From Mauremys mutica (taxonomy: Eukaryota; Chordata; Testudines; Geoemydidae): a DNA stretch of 64,000 bases. Positions 52,457 to 64,000 of the stretch are shown here, in pieces (the stretch's first letter is position 1; every line of letters begins with the position of its first letter). Below the pieces are notes generated by a model. It worked only from the letters and a program-made list of their open reading frames with translations. It did no database searches and was not told the origin of the DNA. The DNA lies in assembly GCF_020497125.1 (NCBI RefSeq), contig NC_059082.1, positions 19,519,965 through 19,583,964 of the forward strand, in the 5' to 3' direction. The position numbers were made by a program, and so were the translations under genes.

Positions 52457-52919
52457 AGGGTGACCAGATGAGAGATGTGACACATCGGGAAGTGGGGGGT
52501 GGGGGTGCTGGTGGAGCAAAAAAACAAAACCAAGAGCCACCGGAGCATAGGGAAAATTGGTGGGGGCTGAGAACTCCACGCCCCCCCCCCCCTCGCTCTG
52601 CCTCCACCTCCCGAGCATCTCTCCCCTCCCTCCAGCACTTGCACCGCCATACAGCTGATTCGTGCAAGCCTGGGAGGGAGGGGTGAGGAGGAGGAATGCG
52701 GTGTGTTTGGGGAAGAGGGATCCAATAGGACAGTGAGGGGGCAGGGTCAGGGCGGGGATTTGGGGAGGGATACAGTGGAGTTCGGGTGGGAGGGCGCGAG
52801 CCCCCTCTGCCTGTGCGCTGGAGGGCAAAATATCAGGACAATTTGCATTGGTGGGGATTCGGGACAAACAAGTAAATATTGGGACAGTCCTGATAAAAAT
52901 CGGGACGTCTGGTCACCCT
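52457..52919. mobile_element. MITE with agggtgaccag ends
   Basis: The ends agggtgaccagatg and cgtctggtcaccct match in inverted orientation at 13 of 14 positions. GC-rich interior; no gene. The same end type flanks the 123-bp element at 33143. It sits between the Harbinger element and the 3' end of DTWD1. Confidence 0.75.
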
Positions 52920-53005
52920 AAATACGCATCAAGTGTGTGCAGAACATGATCCTTCTCTTGCATTTGGAGCAGCATTACAGACAACTCCAGAGTGTAATAC
53001 ACGGT

Positions 53006-53011
53006 TTTATT
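53006..53011 (-). terminator. DTWD1: DTWD1 poly(A) signal candidate
   Basis: AATAAA on minus, 86 bp downstream of the DTWD1 stop codon, followed by the MITE at 52457-52919. Confidence 0.65.
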
Positions 53012-53096
53012 ATTGAACTCTCAAGTGTCATTTAGACAAAAAATTATATTACACTTTAATTATAATAAAGAAAAACAAACGAATAGATGTCTTGGC

Positions 53097-53326
53097 TTAT
53101 TCTTTTCCTGCAGAATTCTTGGCGTTTTTTATCAATGTGTACATAAATGAAAAGAAAAAAAGCAAGTTGTCATAGTGTCCTTTGTAGCTCTCTTTTAAAA
53201 CCTCCTGGTGATAATCCACAAGAAAATAATAAATGGCTTCAATTGTAGAAAGATACGTATCTGGCTTTCCTTTCTGGTGACGCCAAAAGCAAGTTTTCCT
53301 TGTTTTCAACTCAATTTGTAGTAACC
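53097..53326 (-). CDS. DTWD1: DTWD1 last coding exon (tRNA-uridine aminocarboxypropyltransferase 1)
   Basis: DTWD1 makes acp3U in the D-loop of cytosolic tRNAs. The minus strand shows acceptor ccttttttttggcag, then [40 protein letters not shown] and [19 protein letters not shown] to the stop. This matches my recollection of the vertebrate DTWD1 C-terminus; [22 protein letters not shown] is the end of the DTW domain. The frame enters in the middle of a Gly codon, as expected for an internal exon boundary, so this is not a processed copy. Residues left of the acceptor in the same frame are intron. The DxTW-containing exons should lie at higher coordinates, but I could not find them before 64000. 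Confidence 0.85.
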
Positions 53327-53370
53327 CTGCCAAAAAAAAGGGGACAAATGTTAGGCATTGTGGCTTAACA

Positions 53371-53485
53371 AACAGAGCTCCAGACTGGGAATTGAGAGAC
53401 TTGGATTCTGTTACCAGCTCAGCCATTTACCTGCTGGGTGACCTTGGATAAGTCTCCCCATTTATACAATGAGGGTAATGGTGAA
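53371..53485 (+). mobile_element. MIR SINE relic
   Basis: ggattctgttaccagctcagc, catttacctgctgggtgacct and tggataagtctccccatttat match the MIR core in plus orientation. Located in the last DTWD1 intron. Confidence 0.8.
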
Positions 53486-53881
53486 AAGTGCTAGATAAGA
53501 CCTAGGTATTTATTATATATTTAGGCTTGGCAGAATTCATTTTTTAAAATAATTTTGATGGATAATATTGGTTTGTTTTTAAGCATTCTTTCAATTGTTA
53601 TCAATTTAAATTTTTACAGTTCTAAAAAATTATTGAAAACCCAGAATTGTATGCATTTTTATTGATTTAAATTTTCACAGTTACAGGAAATCATGTGCGG
53701 AGTCAGACAATTATTTACTGACAGCAGACATTAAGATTCAAAAAGTTAAAATTTTAAAACAGTTAAATACAAATTGTCAACATCACACATGAAAATATAC
53801 AAAGCAAATAGCCTTAAATCAAACTCTAGGTTCTCAAGCACCATTTTTCTTACTCCGCTTATTTGTAAGTTTTAATTATTT

Positions 53882-54262
53882 TTAAGGATTTGATTCAGTC
53901 ATGGAGGTCCTGGATTCTGTGACTTCTTCTGGGGCAGGGCTGGAGCAGCGGTCAGCCCTGGGGCTGCCGGAGCAGTGGCTGCTGGAACAGCTCACTGGCG
54001 GCCAGACCCGAGCCTGCCCGAGCAATGGCTGGGGTTGGGTCAGCCCCCCGGGGCTAAAGCAGCAGTGGTCAGCCCATGCCGCAGGAGGAGCAGCAGCAGC
54101 AGCAGGGCCGGAGCAGCTGCAGCTGCAGCCCCAGCAGTGCTGTTTGTCCCCGCACCCTAGGGTATTTTTAGTAAAAGTCAGGGACAGATGAATTTTTGTT
54201 TATTGCCCAGGACCTGTCCCTGACTTTATTGAAAATATCCATGACAGAATCTTAACCTTAAT
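53882..54262. mobile_element. MITE, both ends present
   Basis: ttaaggatttgattcagtcat at the left and atgacagaatcttaaccttaa at the right are inverted copies; the inner gtaaaagtcagggac and gtccctgactttattg also pair. GC-rich CAG-type centre (54080-54130). Same family as 44308-44772. Confidence 0.7.
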
Positions 54263-56556
54263 CATCATCATCAATGGAAATTTTTTCATAGATTTGTGTG
54301 GGTACTGTGAAATCAACATTTATCAATAAAAATGGAATCCTGCCAATCTTATATGTAACATCACAAAGATACACACAGTTGTCAGATATTGAGGGGTTTG
54401 TTGTTGTTTTTGCTTTTTAATGTTGGCAAAAATTCCCCCCATCCTCACCCAACTCAGAAAAGGTCAGTTTCATAAATATTTCTATTTGAGGCCCAGACCC
54501 TGATCTTCGTGATAGATCTTTTATCTACACAGTACCATTGACTCCATGAGTCTCTATATAGGCTTAAGGCCTGCCCACATAGATCAGGTTGCAGCAATCC
54601 TGCAAAGACTCAAGCCCGTGCCTAACTTTATGCCAGGGCTAAGGGCCTTAGAGTAGAAGGTATAGTTCCTCAGGGATTTGATTTTGAGATGTCTGGAATG
54701 GCTATAACAGGTCACTTAGGAAAGAAAATTGCTGAAGACAGGGTATGCAACGGCTTGGTGACAATAAATGTAAGTTTACTATCTGCTATTTTCTTTTTTT
54801 TTAATTTTATTGAAATTAATGTGTCTAGAGTAGTAGTAGTAGGACTTAATATATATTCACATCATCTGTTTTTAAGCAGAGCTCATTCAGTGGAGCTGAA
54901 ATCAGTGGAGTTTTCCTTAAAACCTAATGGCATGATATGGCCCATATTACATGAGTATCTTACAGTGTTTGTTATATTTACAAAATTGAACAAAAGTAAA
55001 TAAATGATGCTGATTTTGATCATGCAATGATTCGAAAGCCACTGAAGGCCCTGATGCTGCAACCTCTTCACTACTGAACCCTAAATAATCCTACTGAAGT
55101 GCAATCCCATATTACCCTAAAAAAAACCAACATTGAAGTCATGTCAACTACTCTGAAATTTCTTTAAAAATGCATAATAAGTCAACGGGATCAATCAGGT
55201 TAGCAAGCACTACAGTGTGTAATAAATGTTTGCAAGATCAGACTCTGAACTATAAGTATCTTCTTAAATGTTAGCATTAAGATGCAAAATCTGTATCTTG
55301 AGATAGTTTAACATCAGTAATTACAACATGGTCTGAGAATTGCTTGGAAATTACAGACAGAGAAGTTTGGTCCATCTCCATATGGCCCTATTTCAGGAGC
55401 CCAAACTGGCCTGTAGCCCAGCACTTACAATTTTGTACTTTTTATATAGCTTCAAGATACATTTAACTGTTTCTGGGGCAATCACAAGGTGAGTCTAGCT
55501 ATTTATTTCACAGCTAACAATATGATTCCTTGTATATTAATAGAATTTTCTTTTCAAAGTACACTGTGTCATAACAGGCATTAAACCGTGTGTAAACTGG
55601 TAACAAAAAAAGGCACTAAACTGAGGATAAAAAAATGATACAGGCCAATCATTCCCTTTAATTTTTACACTAAAGGCAGTTTTCATAACACTAGTTTATC
55701 TCCTACATAAAGTTTCAATGACCTCTTTTAAACAGAGGAATACCCAATAAAACAAAAGAATGAAGGTGAAATTCTGGCTCAATTGAAGTCAATAGCAAAA
55801 CTCCCACTGACTTCAGTAGTCAGGGTTTCACCTTACGAGTGGTGAACTAAAATTTAGGGAAGATTCCTCCAATACAAAGTTCACATCACTTAACATTTGG
55901 GGGCAGGGAAAGGGAAAGGGAAGTAAGATGTTAAATAACAGTCAGATCACTGACCCCAGTGGGAATACAGGCACAGGAGCAATTAATTTCAACACAGAAT
56001 ATTTAAGAGTTTCAGAACAAAAGATTTAGAAGAGGTCAAGTGTTACTGTTTACTGAGCATATTTCCATCATCTCTGTACTGTATCTATACAGCCAAAGGC
56101 AATATTTTATTACAAACACTAGTTGTTCTTATGAGTAACTTAGACTATCCAGGAAGTCAACATTTTGACTTTTTTCATGTTTAGTATCCACATATTTTGA
56201 GCTCAAATAATGAAATAAATGTTTGTGCCAATCTGGGATTTAGGCAGGATGGAAGTGTAGATATTTAGAAAACACAAGTATGGAGAATAAACAAATTTTG
56301 TCCATACAAAAGCTATTTTCTCTCACACGCACTTTATTTGGCTGACGGTCACCTTTCAGAGTTTCGTTCTTATGCCCTCATTCTTTATCTATGTGCTTTT
56401 ATCACCACAAGCAACCATACTTCTTCACAATTACATCAAGACGTGTGATGATAGATATGAAAACCTGCACAAGCTCCCATTCTAATCTACTTTAATGACT
56501 GTATTGGGAATGAAGGCACATTTAGGCTTGAAAGAAGCCTGCTGTGAATTTTAAGA
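54263..56556. other. Likely DTWD1 intron, no gene seen
   Basis: AT-rich sequence. Near 55762-55840, ggtgaaattctggctcaattg and gtcagggtttcacctta form a palindromic remnant. No exon with the DTW motif was recognised on minus. Confidence 0.5.
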
Positions 56557-56564
56557 GTCTGTTC

Positions 56565-56710
56565 CAGGGGTCGGTAACCTTCGGTTTGCCGTTCCCGGCC
56601 AATGGGAGCTGCGGGGGGACGTGCCTGCAGACGGTCAACGTAAACAAAATGTCTCGCGGCCCGCCAGCGGATTACCCTGATGGGCCGCGTGCCGAAGGTT
56701 GCTGACCCCG
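56565..56710. mobile_element. hAT-like MITE with perfect 8-bp duplication
   Basis: Ends caggggtcggtaaccttcgg and ccgaaggttgctgaccccg are inverted. It is flanked by gtctgttc at 56557-56564 and again at 56711-56718. It contains ttcccggccaatgggagctg. Very clean, so a relatively recent insertion. Confidence 0.92.
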
Positions 56711-57643
56711 GTCTGTTCTAACCACATTTAGCAGAATAAGCAAAAGTAGAACTGCACATGTGTAAGAAATTGCAAAGTAATCATGCTTATGACCAAAAAC
56801 CCCCCCAAAACCCTAAAACTAGAAAAAAATACTGTTTTGAAGTAACACTAAAGTTGTAGTGTTGGAGGCGAGTTAATATGAAAATGAGAGACTAATATAT
56901 ACGTGTAAGAAGAGATAAGTTATAAATAAGTTTGTACAACAAACAGAGGTGCTGGAGGTGACTGTGATGAAATCATGCTGATGAACTTCCCACTTATGAG
57001 TAACTGATCACCACTTGCTGAGTGTTTTGCCTTGATAAAGATTAGTGAGACCTGTCCACTGAGTATGTGAATCTCAATCCAACACACTGTTTTATTCAAC
57101 AACTAAAGCTTTACTCCCTGATTCTGCGAAACACTTGAACATGCTTGACTCTAAGCATGTGCTGAAGGGTTCTGCTGAATTCCCAGGTCAGATATAGAGT
57201 CATAGACTTTAAGGTCAGAAGGGACCATCATGATAGTCTAGTCTGACCTCCTACACAACACAGGCCACAGAATCTCACCCATCCACTCCTGTAATAAATC
57301 CCTAACCTATGTCTGAGCTACTGAAGTCCTCAAACCATGGTTTAAAGACTTAAAGGTGTAGAGAATCCTCCAGCAAGTGACCCATGCCCCACGCTGCAGA
57401 GGAAGACGAAAAACCCCCAGGGCCTTTGCCAATCTGCCCTGGAGGAAAATTCTTTCCCAACCCCAAATATGGCGATCAGCTAAACCTTGAGCATGTGAGC
57501 AAGACTCACCAGCCAGACACCCAGGAAAGAATTCTCTATAGTAACTCAGATCCCACCCCCATCTAACATCCCATCACAGGCCACTGGGCATATTTACTGC
57601 TAATAATCAAAGATCAATTAATTGCCAAAATTAGGCTATGCCA

Positions 57644-58920
57644 TTATACCATCCCCTCCATAAACTTATCAAGCTTAGTCTTGAAGCCAGATATGTCTTT
57701 TACCCCCACTGCTCCCTTTGGAAGGCTGTTCCAGAACTTCACTCCTCTAATGGTTAGAAAACCTTCATCTAATTTCAAGTCTAAACTTCCTGATGGCCAG
57801 TTTATATTTGTTCTTGTGTCCACATTGGTACTGAGCTTAAATAATTCCTCTCCCTCCCTGGTATTTATCCCTCTGATATATTTATAGAGAGCAATCATAT
57901 CTCCCCTCAGCCTTCTTTTGGTTAGGCTAAATAAGCCAAGCTCTTTGAGTCTCCTTTCATAAGACAGGTTTTCCATTCCTCAGATCATCCTAGCAGCCCT
58001 TCTCTGTACCTGTTCCAGTTTGAATTCATCCTTCTTAAACATGGGAGACCAGAACTGCACACAGTATTCCAGATGAGATCTCACCAGTGCTTTGTATAAC
58101 GATACAAACACCTCCTTATCTCTACTGGAAATACCTCACCTAATGTATCCCAAGACCGCATTAGCTTTTTTCACGACCATATCACATTGGTGGCTCATAG
58201 TCACCCTGTGATTAACCAATACTCCGAGGCCCTTCTCCTCCATTGTTATTCCAACTGATGCCTCCCCAGCTTATAACAAAAATTCTTGTTATTAATCCCT
58301 AAATGCATGCCCTTGCACTTTTCACTATTAAATTTCATCCTATTACTATTACTCCAGTTTACAAGGTCATCCAGATCTTCCTGTATGATATCCCTGTCCT
58401 TCTCTGTATTGGCAATACCTCCCAGCTTTGTCTCATCCACAAACTTTATTAGCATACTCTCACTTTTTGTGCCAAGGTCAGTAATAAAAAGATTAAATAA
58501 GATTGGTCCCAAAACCGATCCCTGAGGAACTCCACTAGTAACCTCCCTCCAGCCTGACAGTTCACCTTTCAGTATGACCCGTTGTAGTCTCCTCTTTAAC
58601 CAGTTCCTTATCCACCTTTCAATTTTCATATTGATCCCCATCTTTTCCAATTTAACTAATAATTCTCCATGTGGAACCGTATCAAATGCCTTACTGAAAT
58701 TGAGGTAAATTAGATCCACTGTATTTCCTTTGTCTAAAAGAGCTGTTACCTTCTCAAAAAAGGAGATCAGGTTGGTTTGGCACGATCTACCCTTTGTAAA
58801 ATAATGTTGTATTTTGTCCCAATTTCCATTGACTTCAATGTCCTTAACTACTTTCTCCGTCAAAATGTTTTCCAAGACCTTGCATACTACAGATGTTAAA
58901 CTAACAGGCCTGTAGTTATT
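57644..58920 (-). pseudogene. CR1 reverse transcriptase, broken
   Basis: One block (58875-58246) reads [59 protein letters not shown] and FVDETKLGGI, where the catalytic Ala-Asp-Asp is changed to Val-Asp-Glu. A second block (57976-57644) carries the C-terminal end. Frameshifts around 58245 and 58140 separate them. Catalytically dead. Confidence 0.88.
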
Positions 58921-59653
58921 CGGATAGGAAAAATAGTAACTATGTTAGCAATTCTCCAGTCATCCAGTACAACCCCTGAGTTTACAGATTCATTAAAAAT
59001 TCTTGCTAATGGGCTTGCAATTTTATGTGCCAGTTCCTTTAATATTCTTGGATGAAGATTATCTGGGCCCACCAAAGTCCCATAAAGCTGTTAGAGTTTG
59101 GCTTGTACCTCGGATGTGATAATATCTACCTCCATATCCTCATTTCCATTTGTCATCCTGCCATTATCCCTAAGCTCCTCATTAAAGAGACAAAGTATTT
59201 GTTTAGATATTGGGCCATGCCTAGATTATCCTTAGCCTCCATTCCATCCTCAGTGTTTAGCGATCCCACCTCTTTCTTTGTTTTCTTATTTATATGGCTA
59301 TAGAACCTTTTACTATTGGTTTTAATTCCCTATGCAAGGTCCAACTCTACATGCTTTTGGCCTCTCTCACTTTATCCCTACATGTTCTGACCTCAATAAG
59401 GTAGCTTTCCTTGCTGATCCCTCCCATCTTCCACTCCTTCTAGGCTTTCTGCTTTTTCTTAATCACTTCTCTGAGATGCTTGCTCATCCAGCTTGGTCTA
59501 CAACTCCTGCCTATGATTTTTTTCCCCTTTCTTGGGATGCAGGCTTCTGATAGTTTCTGCAACTTTGACTTGAAGTAATTCCAGGCCTCCTCTGCCTTTA
59601 GATCCACAAGTTCTTCAACCCAATCCACTTCCCTAACTAATTTCCTTAATTTT

Positions 59654-60527
59654 TTAAAAAAAGTTAGCCCTTCTGAAATAAAAAACCTTAGTCACAGATC
59701 TATTTTTGTTTATCCTTCCATTTAGTTTAAACTGAATCAGCTCATGATCGCTCGAACCAAGGTTGTCCCCTACAACCATTTCTTCTATGAGGTCTTCACT
59801 ACTCACCAAAACCAAATCTAAAATGGCATCCCCTCTTGTTGGTTCAGCAACTACTTGGTGAAGGAATCCATCAGCTATCGCATCCAGGAAAATCTGAGCC
59901 CTATTATTATTACTAGCACCTGTCCTCCAGTCTATGTCTGAGAAGTTAAAGTCTCCCATGATCACACAATTCCCATTAGTATTTACTTCATTAAAAACAT
60001 TAAAGAGGTCTCTATCCATATCCAAATCAGATCCCAGTGGTCTATAGCACTATCCCAGGGGAGGCTCTAGTAGTTTTCTTCCCCAATGTGATTTTTGCCC
60101 AGACAGACTCTGTCTTATCCATTCCATCACTTATTTCTTTACAGTCTACCTCATCATTGATATACAATGCTACTCCACCACCTTTGCCTTTATTTCTGTC
60201 TTTCCTAAACAGCACATACCCTTCAATACCTGTACTCCAGTCATGACTACTATTCCACCAGGTTTCTGTTGTCCCTCTAATATCTGGTTTCACTTCCTGC
60301 ACCAGTAACTCTAGTTCCTCCATTTTGTTACCTAGGCTCCTCGCATTGGTGTACAAACATCTTAATTTTTGCTGTTTGGCTTCGCTCACATTCTTTATCC
60401 GATTAGGCCCTGACATTCTTCCTCCAGTATCACATATTAAACTGGTAGCTACACTACCCTTCCTCCTTATGTCCATTCTCCTACCCACGGCTGTATCCTT
60501 TCTTACTTCGTTTTCTTCCCTGGACAT
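59654..60527 (-). pseudogene. CR1 endonuclease, broken
   Basis: Apurinic-type endonuclease in two blocks. 60527-60042: LRCLYTNARSLGNKMEELEL, TTETWWNSSHDWSTGIEGY. 60025-59654: CVIMGDFNFSDIDWRTGAS, then NLGSSDHELIQFKLNG, holding the GDFN and SDH active-site motifs. A frame break lies near 60030. Confidence 0.85.
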
Positions 60528-61222
60528 CTCCCAACCACCTCCCCCAAATTCCTAGTTTAAAGCTCTCTTAATCAGTTGTGCCAGCCTCCATCTTCGAAGT
60601 CCATTTCCCTTTCTAATCAGGTGAAGTCCATCCCAAGAGAACAATCCTCTGTCCATGAATGCCTCCCAGTGGCCATAAATCCCCAAAGCCCTTTTCATAG
60701 CACCACTGCCTGAGCCATCTGTTGATCATCATAATCTTGTCATACCTTTGTTGCCCTTCTCTAGGAACAGGCAGAATCCCACTGAAGATCACCTGAGCCT
60801 TGATTGTTATTATTATTATTGTGCAGGGGATTCAGAGCTCCACTAGTTTCAGCTCACTGGAATTTCCTTACAGTTCTTGAATTGGTTGCCCCACATGTGG
60901 AAGTGGCAAGGGGTTCAGCCACCTCTCTAAATCTGCAGATTCTCAACATGTCTGTGGATCTTGGGGAATTTAGCAAAAGCAAAGGGAAGCCACATATTGG
61001 TCCCTTGCCTCTGTGTTGCTAGGGTTCTCCTACCAACTGTTGTCTCTTGAATCACACTTGGTGTCCAAATCATAAAGGAAAAAGATTTGTACATTAGGCA
61101 GAGTCTATAGGAGTTTATGAAGTTGTTCCCCCATCTCCTGGGTTTTTTGGGGGGGGGGGTGGGGGGAACAGGGGAAGGAAATCTTTGCAGACCTGCACCC
61201 TGCTCACAAAATGCCTCCAAAG

Positions 61223-61487
61223 CAGTGGTGGGCAACCTGCAGCCCATCAGGGTAATCTGCTGGCGGGCCACGAGACAGTGTTTACTATGACCATCCGCAG
61301 GCACAGCCACCTGCAGCTCCCAGTGGCTGCGATTCACCGTTCCCGGCCAATGGGAGCTGCGGGAAGCGGCGTGAGCCATGGGGACGTGCTGGTTGCTGCT
61401 TCTCACAGCTCCCATTGGCCATGTCCGTGGCCACTGGGAGCTGCATGTGGCCGTGCCTGCATGTGGCCCACAGGTTGCCCACCACTG
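61223..61487. mobile_element. hAT-like MITE
   Basis: Ends cagtggtgggcaacctgcag and caggttgcccaccactg are inverted. Flanks ctccaaag (61215-61222) and ctccagag (61488-61495) form an 8-bp duplication with one mismatch. The centre contains ttcccggccaatgggagctg and its inverted counterpart cagctcccattggccatg, so it is a long hairpin. Confidence 0.9.
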
Positions 61488-61495
61488 CTCCAGAG

Positions 61496-62357
61496 GATGG
61501 GATAAAGGGGCAACATGCCACAGAGACAGTTCCTTCCACATTCCACTAGCCTCCATGTGCAGTTACAGGCGATCATTTACTTGCAAAAGGAGAAGGGAGC
61601 ATAGATGCTTTAAAAACTGAAGCAGATCATGGCATATATTTGCACAAGAGAATATGTAAATTAATAAAAGATTTGACTAAGGCCACAGAAAAAGTACCTA
61701 CGCAATCTTCTACTTTAACAGCCATACTAATGCTGCCAATATGCTGCATTATCTCCGGGAAAGTAATCATTAATACTGAATGTAACAGTTCACTTTTCAG
61801 CTCCAGTGATCATTGATTTCTAATGAAGTCATCTATCAATCCTAACCAAGCATTAGCAACTTTCAAATATTTCCTGTCTGTAATGCAATTGGGTTTGGTT
61901 TGGTTTTCTAAAGATATATTACACCACTTTCCTAATAAGATTTAGAAATACTTAATTTTGTCCAAGTCTCCTAGGTTGTCTATTTCCGAGGCTAATTGAT
62001 GTCCCATATTGCTTTCACTTGTAAGTGCAATTAGCTAGATTTACTGAAATATATAAACGCAGGCTTACAAAACACAGACTTTATTTTACATTTTCTTGGC
62101 ACACTTCATTAATGGTTCTCTCCAGTATTTCTTTTAAGTTTATCTATTTGAACAAATACTGTAGTAACTTGTTTTTTGGAAACAGAAGAATGACAGTAAT
62201 TGTGTAACTCTGATGTGTGCTCTTGAGGCGCATACAGACAGATGTGAATGCCATCAATTTTCCTGTGAGAAAAATTATACAACCAATCCACAAAAGAACT
62301 TCTAATAAATCCATATTGTAGGAAGTGGGGGTAAAATTCATGCCTTTAAGGTAGTAC
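61496..62357. other. Nothing recognised
   Basis: AT-rich sequence without gene, RNA or clear repeat. Confidence 0.5.
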
Positions 62358-62361
62358 ATAC

Positions 62362-63049
62362 TGTGATGGAGCAAGGCCGGATGGCTACAGGAAAGTACTC
62401 AGGAACAGGTATGTTAGCCCCAGGCTAAGCAAATCCCTAGTACCTTGGGAACCAAAATGGCAGTTGCTCCAGGCTAATCAGGGCACCTGGGGCCAATTAA
62501 GAACTTTCTAGAAGGCACCAGAGAGAGCTACATTGATTGGAGCACCTGCAGCCAATCAGGACAGGCTAATCAGGGCACCTGATATAAAAAAGGGGGAGCT
62601 CACTCCAGTCAGGGGTGGAGGAGCCAGAGGAAGGAAGTGCGTATGAGGAGCTGGGAGTCAGAGACACAAGGAACTAAGAACTGAGAGGGTGTACTACTGG
62701 AGGATTGAGGAAACACCATACAATCAAGCAGCATCAGACACCAGGAGGATCCTATGGTGAGGATAAAGAAGGTGTTTGAAGGAGGCTATGGGGAAGTAGC
62801 CCAGGTAACTGTAGCAGTCAAACAGCGGTTACAAGTAGCACTATAGAGACTGCTGCAATTCACAGGGCCCTGGGCTGGAACCCGGAGTAGAGGGTGGGAC
62901 CGGGTTCCCCCCAAGTCTCGCTACTCCTAAACAGACATAGGAGGAGTTGATCCAGACTGTGGGTTTCATCCAAGGGGAAGACCACTGAGGGGAGGAAAAT
63001 CCGCCAATAAGCGCAGGACCTACTAGGGGAGAGGAGGAACTTTGCCACA
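62362..63049. mobile_element. Solo-LTR-like element
   Basis: Starts TGTGATGGAGC and ends TTTGCCACA, the TG...CA ends of an LTR. It is flanked by atac at 62358-62361 and at 63050-63053, a 4-bp target duplication. A TATA-like box (gatataaaaaag) is at about 62581. No internal retroviral or gag-pol sequence is present, so it would be a recombination-derived solo LTR. Parent family not identified; plus orientation is suggested by the TATA box only. Confidence 0.6.
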
Positions 63050-63224
63050 ATACTCAGCTAGTCCTATTTGAGGTACAATGGGGGGAAGTGAGGGAGACAT
63101 CAATGGTATGGACACAAAAGGAGTCGCTGCACCCTCTGCTAATAAAGGCATTTGGTTCCATGATGGCTCTGCATAAAGTACAATTCACTTTTTGGTCCTT
63201 TTAGTCATCTCTATGTAGCCACTA

Positions 63225-63690
63225 GATGAACTGGTAAGATGACATGGACTCAAATGCCAACAATATGGGGATGATACACAGCTCTACTTATCCCTCACCA
63301 TGTACAACTGTACCACCACCACAACCAAGATGAAAGAAGAGTTAGTTGAAACTGAATCTAAACAAGATGGAGGTTATCAAATCTGTCTGCCATTCTCTAC
63401 ATTAGCTTCCCATAGAATGTCAATTCAAATTCATGGTCTCAGTCCTTAATTCAAGGTGCTGTTCCAGAATGAAAACTGTGGTCAACCACTCTACTCCTCA
63501 GACACCATGGAATTTTCTATCATAACAGCAAAGCTCATCTGTGTAGGAGACAAAGCTTTGTCAAGAACCACCCCACACTATGGAAGGAACTCCCACGGGA
63601 ACTAAGGACCAGAACAAATCTCACCACCTTCTGCTTCAAGTGCAGGCGCACTTCTTCGACTTACTTTCGCTAATATAAACATATAGTGTG
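63225..63690 (+). mobile_element. L2-like LINE relic, 3' end of ORF2
   Basis: Near 63259 the frame reads QQYGDDTQLYLSLTMYN, the reverse-transcriptase catalytic box with its L2/CR1-clade context. Near 63574, TLWKELPRELRTRTNLTTFC matches the conserved C-terminal LWN.LP..LR....L..FK region. The centre is deleted and frames are broken. Older than the CR1 copies. Confidence 0.75.
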
Positions 63691-63949
63691 TACATATTAA
63701 AAACCCAAAACACTAACCTGCAGAGACAGCTCTGCTCCTAGGGAGAAGAGAAGAGAGAACGAACCACATGTAACACATATTAGTCACATCACTTAATGGA
63801 CTCCTGGAAGGCACTCAGGTACTTCGGTGACAAGGACGGTATAAGATCCTGACTAGACTAGAATTAGAATAGTGATGTGGAGTAGAGAATTTGGGGTTAT
63901 ATAACCTGGGGAAGGGTCTGCTGGGTCAACATTTAAGTAGATGAAATCC

Positions 63950-64000
63950 TTACATTATTATTATTTGTATTACTATAGTTCCTAGGAGCTCTAGTCATGG
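63950..64000. repeat. Dispersed repeat entering at window edge
   Basis: attattattatttgtattac then agttcctaggagctctagtc: the first part of the common repeat whose downstream part is seen at 9680-9830; it continues past the window. Confidence 0.5.

Larger units (their letters stand above)
57196..60800 (-). mobile_element. CR1-type LINE, near full length but decayed
   Basis: Minus-strand element of about 3.6 kb. 3' end at agagtcatagactttaaggt; reverse transcriptase at 57644-58950; endonuclease at 59650-60530; part of the 5' region up to about 60800 (cactgaagatcacctgagcc), where recognisable homology ends. Several frameshifts and stops break ORF2. Same subfamily as the 10461-12619 copy, sharing long stretches including cataggcctgtagttaccc-like segments. 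Confidence 0.92.

Noticed and set aside
53327..53426. N-terminal extension of the DTWD1 exon frame ([11 protein letters not shown]...)
   Set aside because: It is intron read-through: a strong acceptor (ccttttttttggcag) lies right before the conserved [10 protein letters not shown].

Overview
The window is vertebrate nuclear DNA and most resembles a turtle genome. It has small exons in long GT-AG introns and dense CR1-type LINE copies. A tRNA-derived SINE on the minus strand resembles the turtle Cry I family, there are several MIR relics, and there are many short hAT-like MITEs with 8-bp target duplications. No bacterial or organellar genes are present. The species call rests on repeat style and is an inference.

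Positions 1-41.8 kb hold the 3' four fifths of NNT, the mitochondrial proton-translocating NAD(P)+ transhydrogenase, on the plus strand. Seventeen coding exons join in frame (2577 nt, 858 codons plus stop). They cover the second half of the NAD(H)-binding domain I, the whole membrane domain II and the NADP(H)-binding domain III. The promoter, the mitochondrial targeting peptide and about 230 N-terminal residues lie left of the window. The introns are loaded with repeats: three substantial CR1 copies plus shorter CR1 relics, one probable Penelope-like fragment, a Cry I SINE, a 5S rRNA-headed SINE, MIRs, and GC-rich MITEs at 15.96-16.44, 30.14-31.05, 32.76-33.10 and 36.98-37.83 kb.

Positions 41.8-53 kb are intergenic. 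They hold a broken coiled-coil coding fragment at 44.77-45.21 kb and, most notably, an apparently complete PIF/Harbinger DNA transposon (about 48.14-52.38 kb). That element has an uninterrupted transposase on plus and a two-exon Myb/SANT-like protein on minus. A third, spliced plus-strand ORF with a BEN-like C-terminal half lies inside the intron of the Myb gene.

At 53.1-53.3 kb the minus strand carries the last coding exon of DTWD1 (tRNA aminocarboxypropyltransferase), with its own splice acceptor and poly(A) signal. Its upstream exons were not found in the window. In human, NNT and DTWD1 are on different chromosomes, so this adjacency is worth checking. The rest (54-64 kb) is repeats: a 3.6-kb CR1 with decayed endonuclease and reverse transcriptase, two hAT MITEs with clean 8-bp duplications, a solo-LTR-like element with a 4-bp duplication, and an L2-like LINE relic.
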